From contig MU130362.1 in assembly GCA_015039465.1 (NCBI GenBank), forward strand, positions 384,708 to 448,707: a stretch of 64,000 nucleotides of DNA. Direction: 5' to 3'. The DNA comes from Phlegmacium glaucopus (Eukaryota > Basidiomycota > Agaricomycetes > Agaricales > Cortinariaceae). The translations under genes and the position numbers were made by a program. The notes under the pieces were generated by a model. The model made no database searches, was not told where the DNA came from, and saw only the letters and a list, made by a program, of their open reading frames with translations. Positions 10,229 through 21,673 of this stretch are shown piece after piece (the first letter of the stretch is position 1; every line of letters begins with the position of its first letter).

Positions 10229-12764
10229 CCTCACTTCACTCAACCTTCAATGTACTATTAAATATACGAGACCATGCCCCTCCTTAAATAGTTTTATTCT
10301 GAGATGTGTGCAAGAAACTGTATTCATAAGGGTTGTGTTTATGCACCAACTTGAATCACCAAATCATATCATCATGTTGTTGTTTGGGTACAGTTGTGGA
10401 CACAACAAATTTGATATCTTGGCAACCCATCAATTTTTACCACCAAGCTCCCAGAATGGCTTGATACTGTCCAATCTGATGTGACTTGGATTCATATCTA
10501 TGGCACCATTTGGTGGGGTCTCCACAGCTTCAGTGCTGTTATTGGGTGCCTTGTTGACATGGGAAGCTGTCTTTGACTGATTCCAAAGGCTGGTGATGTT
10601 TCTCTTCAGTTTTTTCTTTGCCATACAATGAATTCACACAGCTGAGACTGTAAGTTTGGGGGAACTTTTGCAGAATAATTGCTTAATACAAAGTTACCAA
10701 ACTTTAGGGCTGTTTTGCCTATTGAAAAGAAAGTGATTGCACTATTTTTCATGTTTTTACTGGTTTTTTAAGGGTCTGACCAATATTTTGAAGTATGGTT
10801 TTCTTAAATAGTAATTTAAAAGACAACAGCTTGATGACATGAGCTGAAATTTGGCCAGGAGGCTCCTTAAACAGGTTTCTATTTATTCTGGTGGGTTTTT
10901 GGAGGCAAAAACTTATCATTTTTTGTTGACTTTGCTTGTCCATCACTGTAGCTTGCCACTGCTTACATATCTAAGGATCTCTGAAGCCCCAGAAAGTGTG
11001 TGACCCATGCTTATTCACCATCCCAGTCTTTAATCTTATAATGAGCATAGTGAGAGTTGTAACTCAGGTTTTTATGGCCTGTTCCATGTGAGCCAAATGT
11101 GATGGCTCACTGTGAGACCAGGAGCATGGGAAAAAGCAACCCCAAAGGGTGGAATGGGATAATTCTGACAGAAAGTGTCGCCTTTCGGGACTGTGGTAAT
11201 TTACCACTTTTGGCATCGGGGGGAAATTCCGCTGATTAATGTAGACTTTTATGGAAAAAAATGTAACAAAAACTTTTGAAAAAATTCCAACTTGAAACAT
11301 CATAATTTTTCAAAGGAATTTACAACTCTTGATGTCACCAATGTTCTCAACACTGTGTAGGCAGTCTACAGTAGATATATCCATATTTTTTGTAGGATTT
11401 GATATTTATTTTAGACATTTACAACAAGAAACATAAGAGTGAAACTCTTATATCAAGAAAGGATTTTACTACTTCTAGGGTAGTTACAAACCAAAATAAA
11501 TGTATCACAGATAAATGAGGGTGCACGTGAGTGGTGCTAACATTGCAAAATATAGTCTGAGCAAGTAGATGAGGGTTAGCACAGTGAGGAACATGAAATT
11601 GTAGAGAAGTTTGCATCACTGATGAAGATATTAACTCAAATCACTATGGAATAGATTGAAACTTACAGCTGGCTCTTCTGTAGCTATGGCCAGAAATTGA
11701 TCTGCTGCTGCTAACTTGGCATTGAGGTAGTGGATAGCAGTCAGAAAAGTGTAGAACACTGTGACTACTGGCATCAAGTATTGATATAGAAGAAAAGACG
11801 CTGCAAAGGCGATGGTAAATGTTAATGTTCTGTGATTAATTGTATGCTGTTAAAAAAACTATCAAGAACCAATGGACAATCCTAGATGGGGCTGGCTTAC
11901 CGTAAGTATGCATACTCCATTCATATGTTTTAAACAATGAATGCCGCAACCAAACACAAGACTTTTGAGATTGTATGGCAACATGTTGAGTCGTGATTGG
12001 ATGTCCAACGGTTTGAATGAGCTCAGTAAAGATCTGTTTGCTGGGATGGTCGAGAGTGGTGCATGAGTTGAGTTGAGGATGTTCCTGTGAAAACAAAGGG
12101 AGTTGTGGGGAATGAATGAGCGATGGAACCGTGGAATAAACACTTGGGTTGAGGTCATGGTGTATGTGAGAGAATGAAGTCTGGAGGTGGCGAGGAGCTG
12201 CATGAATGTGGAAGGGATGTGTTGTGTGGTCTTGTTGATTGGTTGCAGTCAAGTATTTACATGTACATTGGAATAAAGCTTGTTCGACTGGAGGCTCATC
12301 AGGAAATCATATGGTCCATTCCTTTGATGCAGTGATGACTGGAACTGTTCCAGGAGAGAATGAGGTGGCAGATGGCGTTAGGATTGTTAGGATTGTCAGT
12401 GTCAATCGGAGCCTGTGAGAGGCTGCAAATGATAGTCTCATGGATACTTGATAAGTTGAATGAGTGTAGAAAGTTAGAAACAAATAGTAAATTTAATGGG
12501 TAGGAAGTAGAATGTACGTTCATGAGGTTGCCTCTTGAAAGTGGTGTTGGTTGTTAATTCAGTGTTTGTAGGGTGTGGCTAGTTGATGTTGAATTTTAAA
12601 TAACTGCCTTTGAATGGTAACGAGCGTATTGTTGGAGGAGGCCATGTGGAAAGGGAGGTCCAGGTGCCATGCTCAACATCTCGCGGTGGAAGCCAAGGTT
12701 CAGGCTATGCAAAAAACTCCATTATTTTGCCTTGGAAAATAAACAAAGACATTTAGTAGGACAT
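10229..12764. other. No recognisable gene; probable old repeat sequence
   Basis: About 2.5 kb downstream of the D-lactate dehydrogenase gene. CpG falls sharply compared with 1-10 kb. Open frames on the minus strand (for example 11836-12252) are His/Ser/Thr-rich and show no domain. I see no element ends. Confidence 0.4.
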
Positions 12765-12772
12765 AATAGAAG

Positions 12773-13316
12773 TAGTGATGGGCAGGGGTAACCCTGGGGT
12801 GGAATTAGGCTGACCCTCACCCTTACCCTCCAAAATCCTTACCCTCACCCAAGGGTAAGGGTTTTAGAGGGTAAGGGTAAGGGTTTCTGAGGGGTTGGAG
12901 GGTAAGAAACCCCAGCAGGGTTCAGTGTAAGGGCTTGGTCCAAATATTTCCTCAAGCTTTATAATTTCAAGAAAACTTCAAAGTAGCTTTTATTTAAAAT
13001 ATGTTCAGGGTGTTAAAGATGTTTATCAATAGATTTTCAATGAAATAGAGAGGGTTTGACTAGTATTTTAGGCTACTTATTGTTGTGAAAGCAGTGAGGC
13101 CTCTTTGGATTTTATTTTTCTCTGATTCAAAGTCATTTTTATAGATACACAACAGTTAGATCATTCTGATATCAGAGAAATAAAAATTCCTAAAAACCCC
13201 TGACCCTCCAGAAGGGTAAGGGTTTGTCAAGGGTCAAAAAATCTGTACCCTGACCCTGACCCTCCTTACCCTTACCCTTGTACCCCAGGGGTTTCCCAAA
13301 CCCCTGCCCATCACTA
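12773..13316. mobile_element. Non-autonomous hAT element (MITE), 544 bp
   Basis: The element starts TAGTGATGGGCAGGGG and ends CCCCTGCCCATCACTA, an inverted repeat of about 15 bp with the hAT-type TAGNG start. It is flanked by a perfect 8-bp direct repeat AATAGAAG at 12765-12772 and 13317-13324, the duplication size made by hAT transposases. Both subterminal regions are packed with GGGTAAGGG and its complement CCCTTACCC, which can fold back. No coding frame is present. The boundaries are firm because terminus and duplication agree. Confidence 0.9.
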
Positions 13317-13725
13317 AATAGAAGGTAGGGTGAGGTAAAACCAAATATAAACATGACATCGGTTACAATGTCATTGGTGAAGGGACTCCTACTACAACGA
13401 TAAGGGGATACACATAAAGAGTAGGATGAAAATATGTGGTATGGGTTACAATCATAGAGAAAGTGAAAGTAAATACATACTAAGCATTCATAGAGGTGGA
13501 TACAATGAGTATCCCCTAACATCACCCCCCTATTAAGATTTGTTGTCCACGACGAATGAATGATTCCAAAAAAATTTACCACCTTCCTCTACTTCCAGGA
13601 GGACCAGGTCTGGAGCGTTGGCCTGTGTTGCCACAACCACAACCTGAAGGTCTTTGTTCATACTCAGAGGGGTCGATGCTCTGAGGCTGGAATGCAGAAG
13701 CTCTAGCAGGGGGGGAGAGTAAGCA

Positions 13726-14717
13726 TCATTGGATCAAGTCAATCTGCATCAGTGTCAACTGTCCTTGAGGCGTGGTGGGGTTGGGGCTGCCCATTGAGAT
13801 AGTACGAGAGATGGGTGTAGAGCTGGGTTGGGGGGAGGCCATCACCACAGTGGGGGCAAAGGCAGTCCCTTGGGGAGTTTGGGTCTCAAACGACTCAGCC
13901 TGGAACTCATTGGTAGGGATCTCAATGATGTGGGATCCGGTAGATGGACCCGAGCGCTGGGTAGTGGAAAAGGGAGGCAGGCACTGGGACGAGGAGAAAT
14001 TGATAGGGTTGGGGCAGGCAAATTTGGTTGAACCCATTAAAGGGGTAGTCTTCTTCAACTTAGGGGGGTGGACCTTCTTACGGGCAATCCACTAGCCCAA
14101 TACCACTAAGGCATCACCAATTTGGAGGTTGGTACCTTGAATAGAGATGTGGCACTCGTCGATGGGGCTATTTGCCAAAGTATAGGCATTGACACAGGCA
14201 CCAGAGATATTGTGGACCTGTTTAAGGACCTTGCCACCCTGACCGATGATGTGCTGGGCAGCAGAGTCAGGAATAACCACCGTGACAAGGTGGTGATCAG
14301 TCTTGCCCTTGATAGGGAATGTCTGAGAAAGGGGGAGGGGATGGTGGCAGAAGGGATAGCACCCTTATTTGTAGGACATGCCTTCTTGGCCAGTGTGGCC
14401 TTCGAAGGGGCTTGGGGAGTGTTAGCTTGGCCCTTGCCTTTGGTAGGTGGTGCCGCCCAAAATGGGGAGACTTTGGATGCTTCCTGTGAGTTGGCGAAGG
14501 AAATGCCTATCGAGGTGATTGTGGGGCCTGCCGAGGCCTCAATGCAACTGAGACAAGTCTCAAGGAATTCCAGCTGGTCAGCTAGATGTGCGAGGACAGA
14601 GGTGAGGTTGTCAGAGGTAGGGGTAGAAGGCATCATGTCAATCAAGTACTGGGATGAGCACAGGGGTAGACGCTGACAGGCACAAGGGCAAGCACAGGTA
14701 CTAGACACTGGCAACAA
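13726..14717 (-). pseudogene. Decayed KH-domain gene, probably mobile-element-associated
   Basis: On the minus strand, 14092-14280 encodes a clear type-1 KH motif: VVIPDSAAQHIIGQGGKVL with the GxxG loop as GQGG, then NISGACVNAY. Upstream, after a frameshift near 14330, a Ser/Pro/Lys-rich region is led by LAHLADQLEFLETCLSC. Downstream the same frame is closed by TAG at about 14096, then continues as IARKKVHPPKLKK and a Pro/Ser/Thr-rich tail to 13726. So one frameshift and one nonsense change break the gene. KH domains bind single-stranded RNA or DNA. From memory, similar KH frames recur in repeats of mushroom genomes, possibly gag-like, but I cannot verify this. Plus-strand open frames here are its antisense. 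Confidence 0.6.
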
Positions 14718-15262
14718 GCATGGACATTGTTAGAGACAGGGTAGGGTTTGAGTGATAGTGCAAAGGTAAAACCTCGACACTATAGGGCAGTGTGAACTGG
14801 GGTAGGGAATTGGGAGCGGGCTAGAGAGGGGTGAGCTCAGAGTACCTTTGTATTATGGTTAGAGGATGTGTTAACCTGGGAATCAAGTTTAATACAAAGA
14901 TAACCACCTTATGCCTATATACTACAAGTGTGAGAGCTAATTTGACTATATGCGGTGCTATTTAAATCTGCATAAGCATGGTTTTTGCAATTTTTATCTA
15001 TTATTTTAGCATAAATATTAATTAATGCACCAATAACTGGCTAATACAACTGATAATAGACAAGGGAATCAGAGTTGTTTACCCTACAACTGCTGATTAG
15101 ACCTATTACTGTGTGACTTAAATGCATATAGTTAATAAGTGTGGTCAATAGACTATCATTTGTTACACTACAAATTGCACGTCTGGATTAAAACCAATAA
15201 ATCCATGAATATCCTTATAGACTTGGCACAGGAAAAGTTAAATAAACAATATTGGGTTAGCA
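14718..15262. other. No recognisable feature
   Basis: AT-rich spacer between the decayed KH gene and the interrupted gene at 15263. I see no coding potential or element ends. Confidence 0.4.
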
Positions 15263-15720
15263 ATGTCATGGGGTATTCAGCCCCTCTTGGGTTCATCACA
15301 AACCTCTGGGGGTATCCTTCGTGGTCGTGCAGGTGGTAATTTCCCTAATCATGCCGATCCCACGACCACCAACCTTAAACTTGAAGGCCCTGTCAGGGGT
15401 GAAGTCTATCTTTACTTGACAGATCAGTATCCTGGTCACATAAACTTTGAACTCTTAAAAGGTGATTCTGAGTTAGTTGTCCTGGTAAATGTGGTAGAAA
15501 ACATGGTCCCAATCCTGAACATGGTTGCCCATAAATTTTCTATTATTCAAGGTGGGTATTTTTTTAAAATTTTATTCATTTATATTAAGTCAAACAAAAT
15601 TTTAGATCAACAGTATCACATATATTATCGCAGATCAACTAAGTGGATTGCTCTTGGCCAGTTTGATCAGGCCTTGGAGGATGATGATGAGTGTGAGTGG
15701 CCAATGTCTGACAAACAAAC

Positions 15721-16298
15721 TGTTGAGTTTAAAACAAAAAGGAGAAGTCACGTCGGAGTTACTCTGGAACGGAACTGGAACAGTAACCCGGAAAGGATGT
15801 TGGCCTCAGCGTGTGTGCTGTGCCGCCCAGCTCCTAAGGTGTCCTGATTTCGGAACGGAAGAAGAAAGTAACAAGTCAGAAGACCTCAGTGACTTAGAGG
15901 AAAAACAAGAGGAGGGAACTAAGTTGATATTCGAACTAAGGGAAAACATACAAGTTCGAGTACTTTAAATATAAAAGGAATTGCAACCGAAATATAGAAT
16001 ATAAATATAAGTGCTGCGTTCTGCTCCCGGAAAAGGTCCTGCATTCTTAGGTGAATAATCCATGGCTGGTGTGCTGACTGATAGTGGGAAAGTGTTGACA
16101 AATGACTAGTTGTTATGACGAAGGTGTGGCAAGGGGTTTGGGATATCGTTGGAAGAGTTGGAATGATACGGAGAAGTCTCGGAGTCGGATGTAGGAGGAG
16201 TAGAGTCGGAGACAAGGGAAAGTACTGGAATGGAGTATGGACTACTGGAAACGACTCTGTCGGAGTTGGACCGGAGTAACGTGTGATGGAATGTAACA
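15721..16298 (-). mobile_element. Solo LTR, family 1 (copy 1)
   Basis: Starts TGTTGAGTTT and ends GGAATGTAACA (TG...CA), flanked by a perfect 5-bp duplication CAAAC at 15716-15720 and 16299-16303. It is reversed relative to the copy at 54892. Length 578 bp. No internal retroelement sequence adjoins it, so it is the product of LTR-LTR recombination. It interrupts a coding-like exon. Confidence 0.92.
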
Positions 16299-16680
16299 CA
16301 AACACCTGAACTTCATCTTTTAATTGTAAGTTCAAATTCTGAATTTATATTCCAGGATTTAATATAAATAATATACAGAGGTTCATACAATGGTCCTGTT
16401 ACTGGGTTGCATTATTTTCCTTCAACTGCTTCTAGGGCTTCCACTGTTCACACTCCTATCTCTATCCCATCTATTCCTCATGACAGCTCTTTATCTCCTC
16501 GCCAACTCAAAATTATGACTGCTTTTGATATGGACCAGGGTCTAGTTGGTACCAAGGGCTCTTGTTCTTCCATTGAAACCATCTGGAAGCAATATGTGAC
16601 TATCACCAAAGCAATCTCTAAGGTTGGTGATGTTGACTGGGTATTCGGCTCCAAAAAACCTGTCGATAGCGAAATCACAT

Positions 16681-17662
16681 CAGGAAAAATGATTTTGGCC
16701 CTAGGTAGCCTTGGGTAATTTGTTAGTATCACATCACTACTCAGGACATCCCAGGACACCCCAGGACACCTCAGGACACCTCAGGACATCCTAGAGCAGC
16801 ACAGGTAAAATTTTGAGTGTCACCCATTTTCTCAGGACACCTTTAGTGTATCCTGGTGCATTGACCATCTGGACCAAATCACATCAGGAGGCCCTGGGAG
16901 TCCCTTAGAATTTATGAATTTTGCTAGAAAATCTTTAACCGCTGCGTCCAGGAAAGTATTTTGCAGTTTTCTCAATAAGGAGAGCTGCTATTAATATAAT
17001 TTAAACATATTCAGGGTCCTAAAACAATTCTCTACCATCTTTAAAAAATTTCCTTTTTTGGAATTTATGTAATCTACCCTGACCCAGCACCATATGCTTG
17101 AAATCATGCTTATCTGTGATCATGTGACCAATGGTCTGTGCGCCATCCAAAAGATATATAAACCACCCACAATTTTGTTTTCTTATTTCCTACTTCCCCA
17201 GTATTATACTAGTATATTTATGTATCACTATTTTATTATTATTTTATTACTAGTACTATATACTTGATGTTTAGAATAATTGAATATAATTTTATTGTTA
17301 TTATTATTATTCTGTTGTGTGAGACCACTCAAATATCTGGTTTATATATGTTTTCTAGCATCAGATCCAAAGGGACTAAGGCTGCCTCAGGATGCTCTCA
17401 GGTTGCCTCAGGATGCTCTCAGGTTGCCTCAGGTTGCCTCAGGTCGCTCTCAGGTTGCCTCAGGATGCTCTCAGGTTGCCTCAGGACGCTCTCAGGTTGC
17501 CTCAGGACGCTCTCAGGTTGCCTCAGGTTGCCCCAGGACAGCCTAAGACTTTTCATACATAGGTAACTTGCACCCCAGGGCGACCTCTTGACCTGAGCGC
17601 CCTGAGCTGCCTGGGGCACCCCAGGACATTTCAGGACAGCCTAGGGCACAAGTCATTTTTCG
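16681..17662. mobile_element. Non-autonomous TIR element with internal minisatellite (copy 1)
   Basis: Termini are near-inverted: CAGGAAAAATGATTTTGGCC at the left, and GGCACAAGTCATTTTT at the right. The same element recurs inverted at 55808-56747, with long identical stretches over almost 1 kb, so both boundaries are supported by comparison. It contains blocks of CAGGACAYC repeats near 16741-16800 and the tandem array at 17384-17541. Superfamily is not clear, since no duplication can be read reliably. A central block (TTTTCTCAATAAGG...) is shared with the TA-flanked element at 29663. Confidence 0.75.
17384..17541. repeat. Minisatellite of 10- and 20-bp units
   Basis: Units alternate TTGCCTCAGG and ATGCTCTCAGG/ACGCTCTCAGG, repeated about 15 times. 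The apparent open frames over it, with SGCLR and VASGCSQ repeats, are translations of the tandem repeat and not genes. Confidence 0.85.
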
Positions 17663-18019
17663 ACAGGAAATGCATATCAGTTTATGGTGGAAGATCAACT
17701 TTCTATGAACAATCCAAAGTTCTCCAGCATGTCAAACTTTACCCCGACATGGTAGAGTGGCTTGAACAATCCAATTCTGATGCAAATGCAACCACTAACC
17801 TTTGGGGGTTTTATAAACCAATGTATACACTCAAGGACCTGGAGAAGTGGTTTGCTGGGAAGAATGAGGAAGCTCAGAATCAATCAGAAGGGGAAGAAGA
17901 AGAAGGTAACCATTGAAGAATCTTCAAGCTCTTCACCTCAGAAAAAAACCAAAACACATAAGAAGTCTGCTGGTGGTCGTAAACAGTGAGCAGGATTATG
18001 TAAAATAAATCTTAGCTAT

Positions 18020-20174
18020 TTGTTTAAAAAAAATTCCAGTTTTGAAGCAATTTGGATATGTCTTTTATCCATCACCCAGCTGCCATCTATTGTTCAGCTA
18101 CTCTTTTGGATGGCTCTCATACCTCCAGTCTATGCATCTCAGCGTGACTTTCCCAACATCTCATTTCAATCCTTCAGTCACTTCATATCTTCCACTTTTC
18201 ACTCCAACATCTCCCTAGCAACTGTCCTTTTTTTGCTATTTTCTTTAACAGAAAATACTGATTTACTTAATCTCCATTCTCGCCAACAACAGCAGATATA
18301 CCCTTCAGAAAAGATCACCAAACATACTGGCTGGATGAGTGCTTTGGTCACTGCTCTTTTCAACCAACTTGATGAAGAAACAGCATCTCATTTGTTTCTA
18401 GAATCTGAACCAAAAGATGATCACAATAGGATTCTTGGTTACAAACTTGATGCTATGGCTCAGAAACTCAAACTGTTGCCATACACAAAGTCTAATCAAT
18501 TTAAATCCAAGCGTGTTCAACCCATATCCCATAATTGAATCAAAGCTATCCATCTTCTTTGTCCATCAACCTTTACCTGCACAACAGCTACCTGTAATCC
18601 CCGCTCACTCCTCCAATTCACCAGAGATCGTGATATACCCCACACCAAACTTATTATTGGCACTACTATTCATGATGAAGTCCCTGTCTTGACTGGCAGA
18701 TGTCCAACATGTGACACTCGTTATGCTGCTGATCGTGAGCGTTTTCTTGATCCTGATGATACCACCCTGGAAGCGACTCTACACCAATAATGCTCGATAT
18801 CTCAAATTAGGCCACAATCTTTGGGTTGACCGTTCCTTCTCCAAGGCTGTTATGAATGGAATGTTCAGCTTCCATGCCTCTAGCCAAGCATATACCCAGT
18901 TTTGGAATAACAGCTTTGGATCCACCACCACCACCATCACATTGCAACATGTTTGGCAGGCCTTTTGTTCAGGAATCCATTTGAACCATTGCAGCTGCAT
19001 CATCTCACTCCTTTGAACTACTTGACGATCTACCAATATCTGAGGTTGCTGGAAAGGCATTTGATATCCTTGGTCATAATGGATCCATTCATGCTGCCAC
19101 TCATCAATCATGTTCAGAGTGCTCCCATCCCTACAAACAGAATTGTTACGGGACCTACAGTAAGTCTAAAATTATAATTAAATACATTACTAATACATGA
19201 AGTATAGCATTGTGCATTTGATGACTGTAAAGCTGCATTGGCTAATGCACGTGGGGGCTCCCTCTGTCCACATCATGAAATTGTCTTAGGCAATCAATGC
19301 CATGTCCGTGATTGCCCAAACTCTAAAATTCAGCATACAGAGGCTTGTGGAATTCACCAAGACTTGTGGGAGAAGCATAAGCTAACACATACTTGTGATC
19401 ATCTTATGGGAGTGTGAAGAATGCTTCAACAACCTTAGGAACTCCAGCCTTGGCAATCTCAGCAGAATCACCCACACCAACCTCATGATGAAGAGACCCC
19501 AGATCATGTTCTTACCCATTATTTCAGCCCTGCTCACTATTATTGTGTTGAAACTATTGTTGTGGTGTGGTAATTGCATGGACAAAGTTTGACAAATCTG
19601 AATCTCCTACCAAGATCCTTAATTTCCTCAGGACCATTTATCCCACTACTGAATCTCAACCTTCATATGTCTGCATTGATAAAGCATGCCTAGTTCTCCG
19701 GACCAGCATTGCCAATGGATCCTGAGAAGAATGGAAGAAGACAACTCATTTTATTGTTGACTCCTACCATTATACCAACCACAAAGCTGCAGATGCTCTA
19801 TGTGCCAAATACTGTAACCCTTCACCATCGGATGGATCAGCTCCTAACTTGGTGAAATTTGTTAAAGATAGGCATGGTGTGCTTCAGATGCAAAGAGCAT
19901 TTAACACACAGGTGAGTTTTTACTTTTAATTGAATATTTTGAAACTAACTTGACTTAATAGGTTTGTGAACAATTAAATGGGTGGATTGGAGGTTTTGAG
20001 TCAATTCTTAAATGGATGACTCCTGGAAAGTTCAATTGGTTCTTGCATACCATGCTTTTCCTTCAAACTCAATATGTTCTAAATAAGCAGAAGAAAGCAT
20101 TAAGACTGGTAGTAGAAGAGCCTGAAGACAATGATGATGCAGATGATGTTGGTGGTGATGGTGGTGATGTTTAG
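18020..20174 (+). pseudogene. CxC5/CxC6 cysteine-cluster gene of a KDZ-type DNA transposon, decayed
   Basis: The N-terminal part (18020-18538) has YPSEKITKHTGWMSALVTAL. After an in-frame TGA (18536) the same frame continues with a CxC5-like cluster: CTTATCNP...[17 protein letters not shown]. After a +1 shift come [20 protein letters not shown] and LQHVWQAF. After a further shift an SCSECSHPYKQNCYG cluster appears. An intron 19159-19206 (GTAAGT...ATAG) leads to a CxC6-like cluster, CAFDDCKAALANARGGSLCP and CHVRDCPNSK...ACGIHQDLWEKHK. The last exons read LCAKYCNPS, then CEQLNGWIGGFESILKWMTP and an Asp/Gly tail. These patterns match proteins known to accompany KDZ transposases in Agaricomycetes (from memory). 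At least four inactivating changes make it a pseudogene. The KDZ transposase itself was not seen. Confidence 0.7.
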
Positions 20175-20261
20175 ATATTCTTTGTAAAAAGTTCTTTTCT
20201 AGTTGATCACATATGACGATGTAAAGGCCCAATTTTGATGGTATTACAGCATAAATGAAAT

Positions 20262-20355
20262 AGAGTCTGGCAGACTCCATCAGACTCCATCAGACTCTGC
20301 CAGACTCCACTGGACTCCACCAGATGCCAATGGACTCCGCCGGACTCCAGTGGAC
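20262..20355. repeat. Cluster of GACTCCA subterminal-type repeats
   Basis: AGACTCCAYC and GGACTCCRCYGG motifs occur about ten times in under 100 bases. The same motif marks the ends of the TA-flanked elements near 21385, 29663 and 31685, so this is probably the subterminal part of another member. Confidence 0.5.
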
Positions 20356-21376
20356 CCCACATAGTCAAAATAGTAGATTTTTAAGATTATTTTCATAAAT
20401 ATGTCAATTCTTCACTGAATTAAGCGTTGTTGGGCTCGTTTTAAAGATAACATAAGTGGAAATAATATTTATTGAGACATATATGGACTTATCTGCCTGT
20501 GTGTCACCAAATTTTAGTTTTTTGATCCTAACTGGTTAGTAACTGCAAATAACTGACTATAACTGGTTAGTTGTGGTCCAGTCAGGTTATTTTTGGTTCT
20601 GGGACAAAGGCTAACCAGTCTCGGTCACGGTTAGAGCCCCTGGGCACCCAATAACCAGACCTAACCAGACTTTCAAGCACTACCCCCACTTCACCACAGC
20701 ACACCACCCCCTTCACCAGGGAATTTTTTTTAATTCTCATTGGCAATGACTTGACAACAAAAACACAACAGCAAACAATGACAACTGACAGACAAACGTA
20801 AAACCCCCCTCATTGGGGGGTATTTTATTCTATTATAACTGATGATGATGGTAACTATGGCTAGACAAAAAAAAAAGATGTACAAACAACAAACAAACAT
20901 CCAATGACACACACATGCACAAATGTCAATGAACAGACAACAACACACATATGCATGGATGACAAACAAACAATGATGAATGAACAATGATGAGGCATAA
21001 GCAACCCCTCCTGGTTAGGGGGTGGGGAGGTGCTTGACAATGACGGCAACCCCCTTCATGGGGTAATTTATTTTATTTTAACTAGCAATGCCCGATGGTA
21101 GCTATACCCTCCTTCATGGGGGGTTTTATTTTTATTTATTCTAATCAATGCCTGCAAATAACATAATGATAGACAATGACAAGTTTTATTACTTAATAAT
21201 AAGTATATATTTTGACCCAATCCACCCATTTAATTACATAGAGTTGATCATTGATCTAATATTCAAGAAAATGAAATAATATGTATATTGCAAAAGAATC
21301 CAATTGAACTCCACACCCTCAAACCACCTCTTTTTAACTAGAAAATTAAATAATAAATAGAATAAAAGTTAACTTA
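20356..21376. other. Repeat debris and low-complexity sequence
   Basis: 20500-20645 holds AACTGGTTAGT-type repeats ending GGTTAGAGCCCCTG, which resembles a hAT end (YAGGGGCTC on the other strand). 20740-21000 is rich in ACAAACAA/AATGACA microsatellite-like sequence. No gene is seen. Confidence 0.4.
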
Positions 21377-21384
21377 GTAAAGTA

Positions 21385-21578
21385 CTGGACTTGGACTCCA
21401 AGCAGACTCCACTCAGACTCCACTCAGACTCTATTCAGAATCCATTCAGAATCCACTTGGTGACTTGGAGTCTGAATGGACTCCACTCAGACTCTGCTTG
21501 GAATCCACTTGGATTCCGCTTGGACTCTGCTTGGAATCTGCTCAGATTGATTGGATTCCACTCGGAAGTCTGGGGCAC
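21385..21578. mobile_element. End of a TA-flanked TIR element with TTGGACTCC/CAGACTC repeats
   Basis: GACTCC and GGAATCC motifs repeat across about 190 bases and stop at GGGGCACTG followed by TA. Read from the other strand the end is CAGTGCCCCAGAC, similar in form to CAGTCCCCCAC at 31685. The 9-mer TAAAGTACT occurs on both sides (starting near 21377 and 21579), which may be chance or part of the insertion. Confidence 0.45.
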
Positions 21579-21673
21579 TGTAAAGTACTGAAAAAACTGG
21601 TCACAGGTCAAGCCATTTTTAAAATCAAAAACTACAAAATGACCAATCAAGATTGACTGGTTTTAACTGGTTT

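Larger units (their letters stand above)
15263..17989 (+). pseudogene. Unidentified gene split by a solo LTR and a TIR element
   Basis: Coding-like pieces on the plus strand are 15263-15545, then an intron (GTGGGT...TTTTAG), about 15600-15720, 16407-16680, and about 17668-17913 continuing frameshifted to 17989. A solo LTR (15721-16298) interrupts the piece ending EWPMSDKQ, and a minisatellite-bearing TIR element (about 16681-17662) interrupts after VDSEITSG. The last piece contains VYGGRSTFYEQSKVLQHVKL, WLEQSN, KDLEKWFAG, an acidic run and a basic tail (KKTKTHKKSAGGRKQ) that could be a nuclear signal. It directly precedes the CxC5/CxC6 gene and may belong to the same mobile element. I do not recognise the family. 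Confidence 0.45.

Noticed and set aside
12800..13290. Interstitial telomere repeat
   Set aside because: The units are GGGTAA/TTACCC, not GGGTTA/TAACCC, and they lie inside a hAT MITE with proven ends.
14122..14676. 184-codon plus-strand frame
   Set aside because: Antisense to the decayed KH gene, whose minus-strand reading shows a real domain.
17264..17566. Protein with SGCLR/VASGCSQ repeats (and its counterpart at 55906-56334)
   Set aside because: Translation of a non-coding minisatellite inside a TIR element; open in two frames at once on the same strand, as tandem repeats often are.
16650..17675. CAGGAAA as a target duplication of the first minisatellite TIR element
   Set aside because: The same bases are at both ends of the second copy, so they belong to the terminus.
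20730..21049. Cys-rich open frames on the minus strand
   Set aside because: They arise from ACAAACAA/ACACAC low-complexity DNA; the Cys and His content is a product of the repeat.
21377..21588. TAAAGTACT as a 9-bp target duplication of a small element
   Set aside because: TAAAGTAC also follows the element end at 31685, so it probably belongs to the element family and is not duplicated target.
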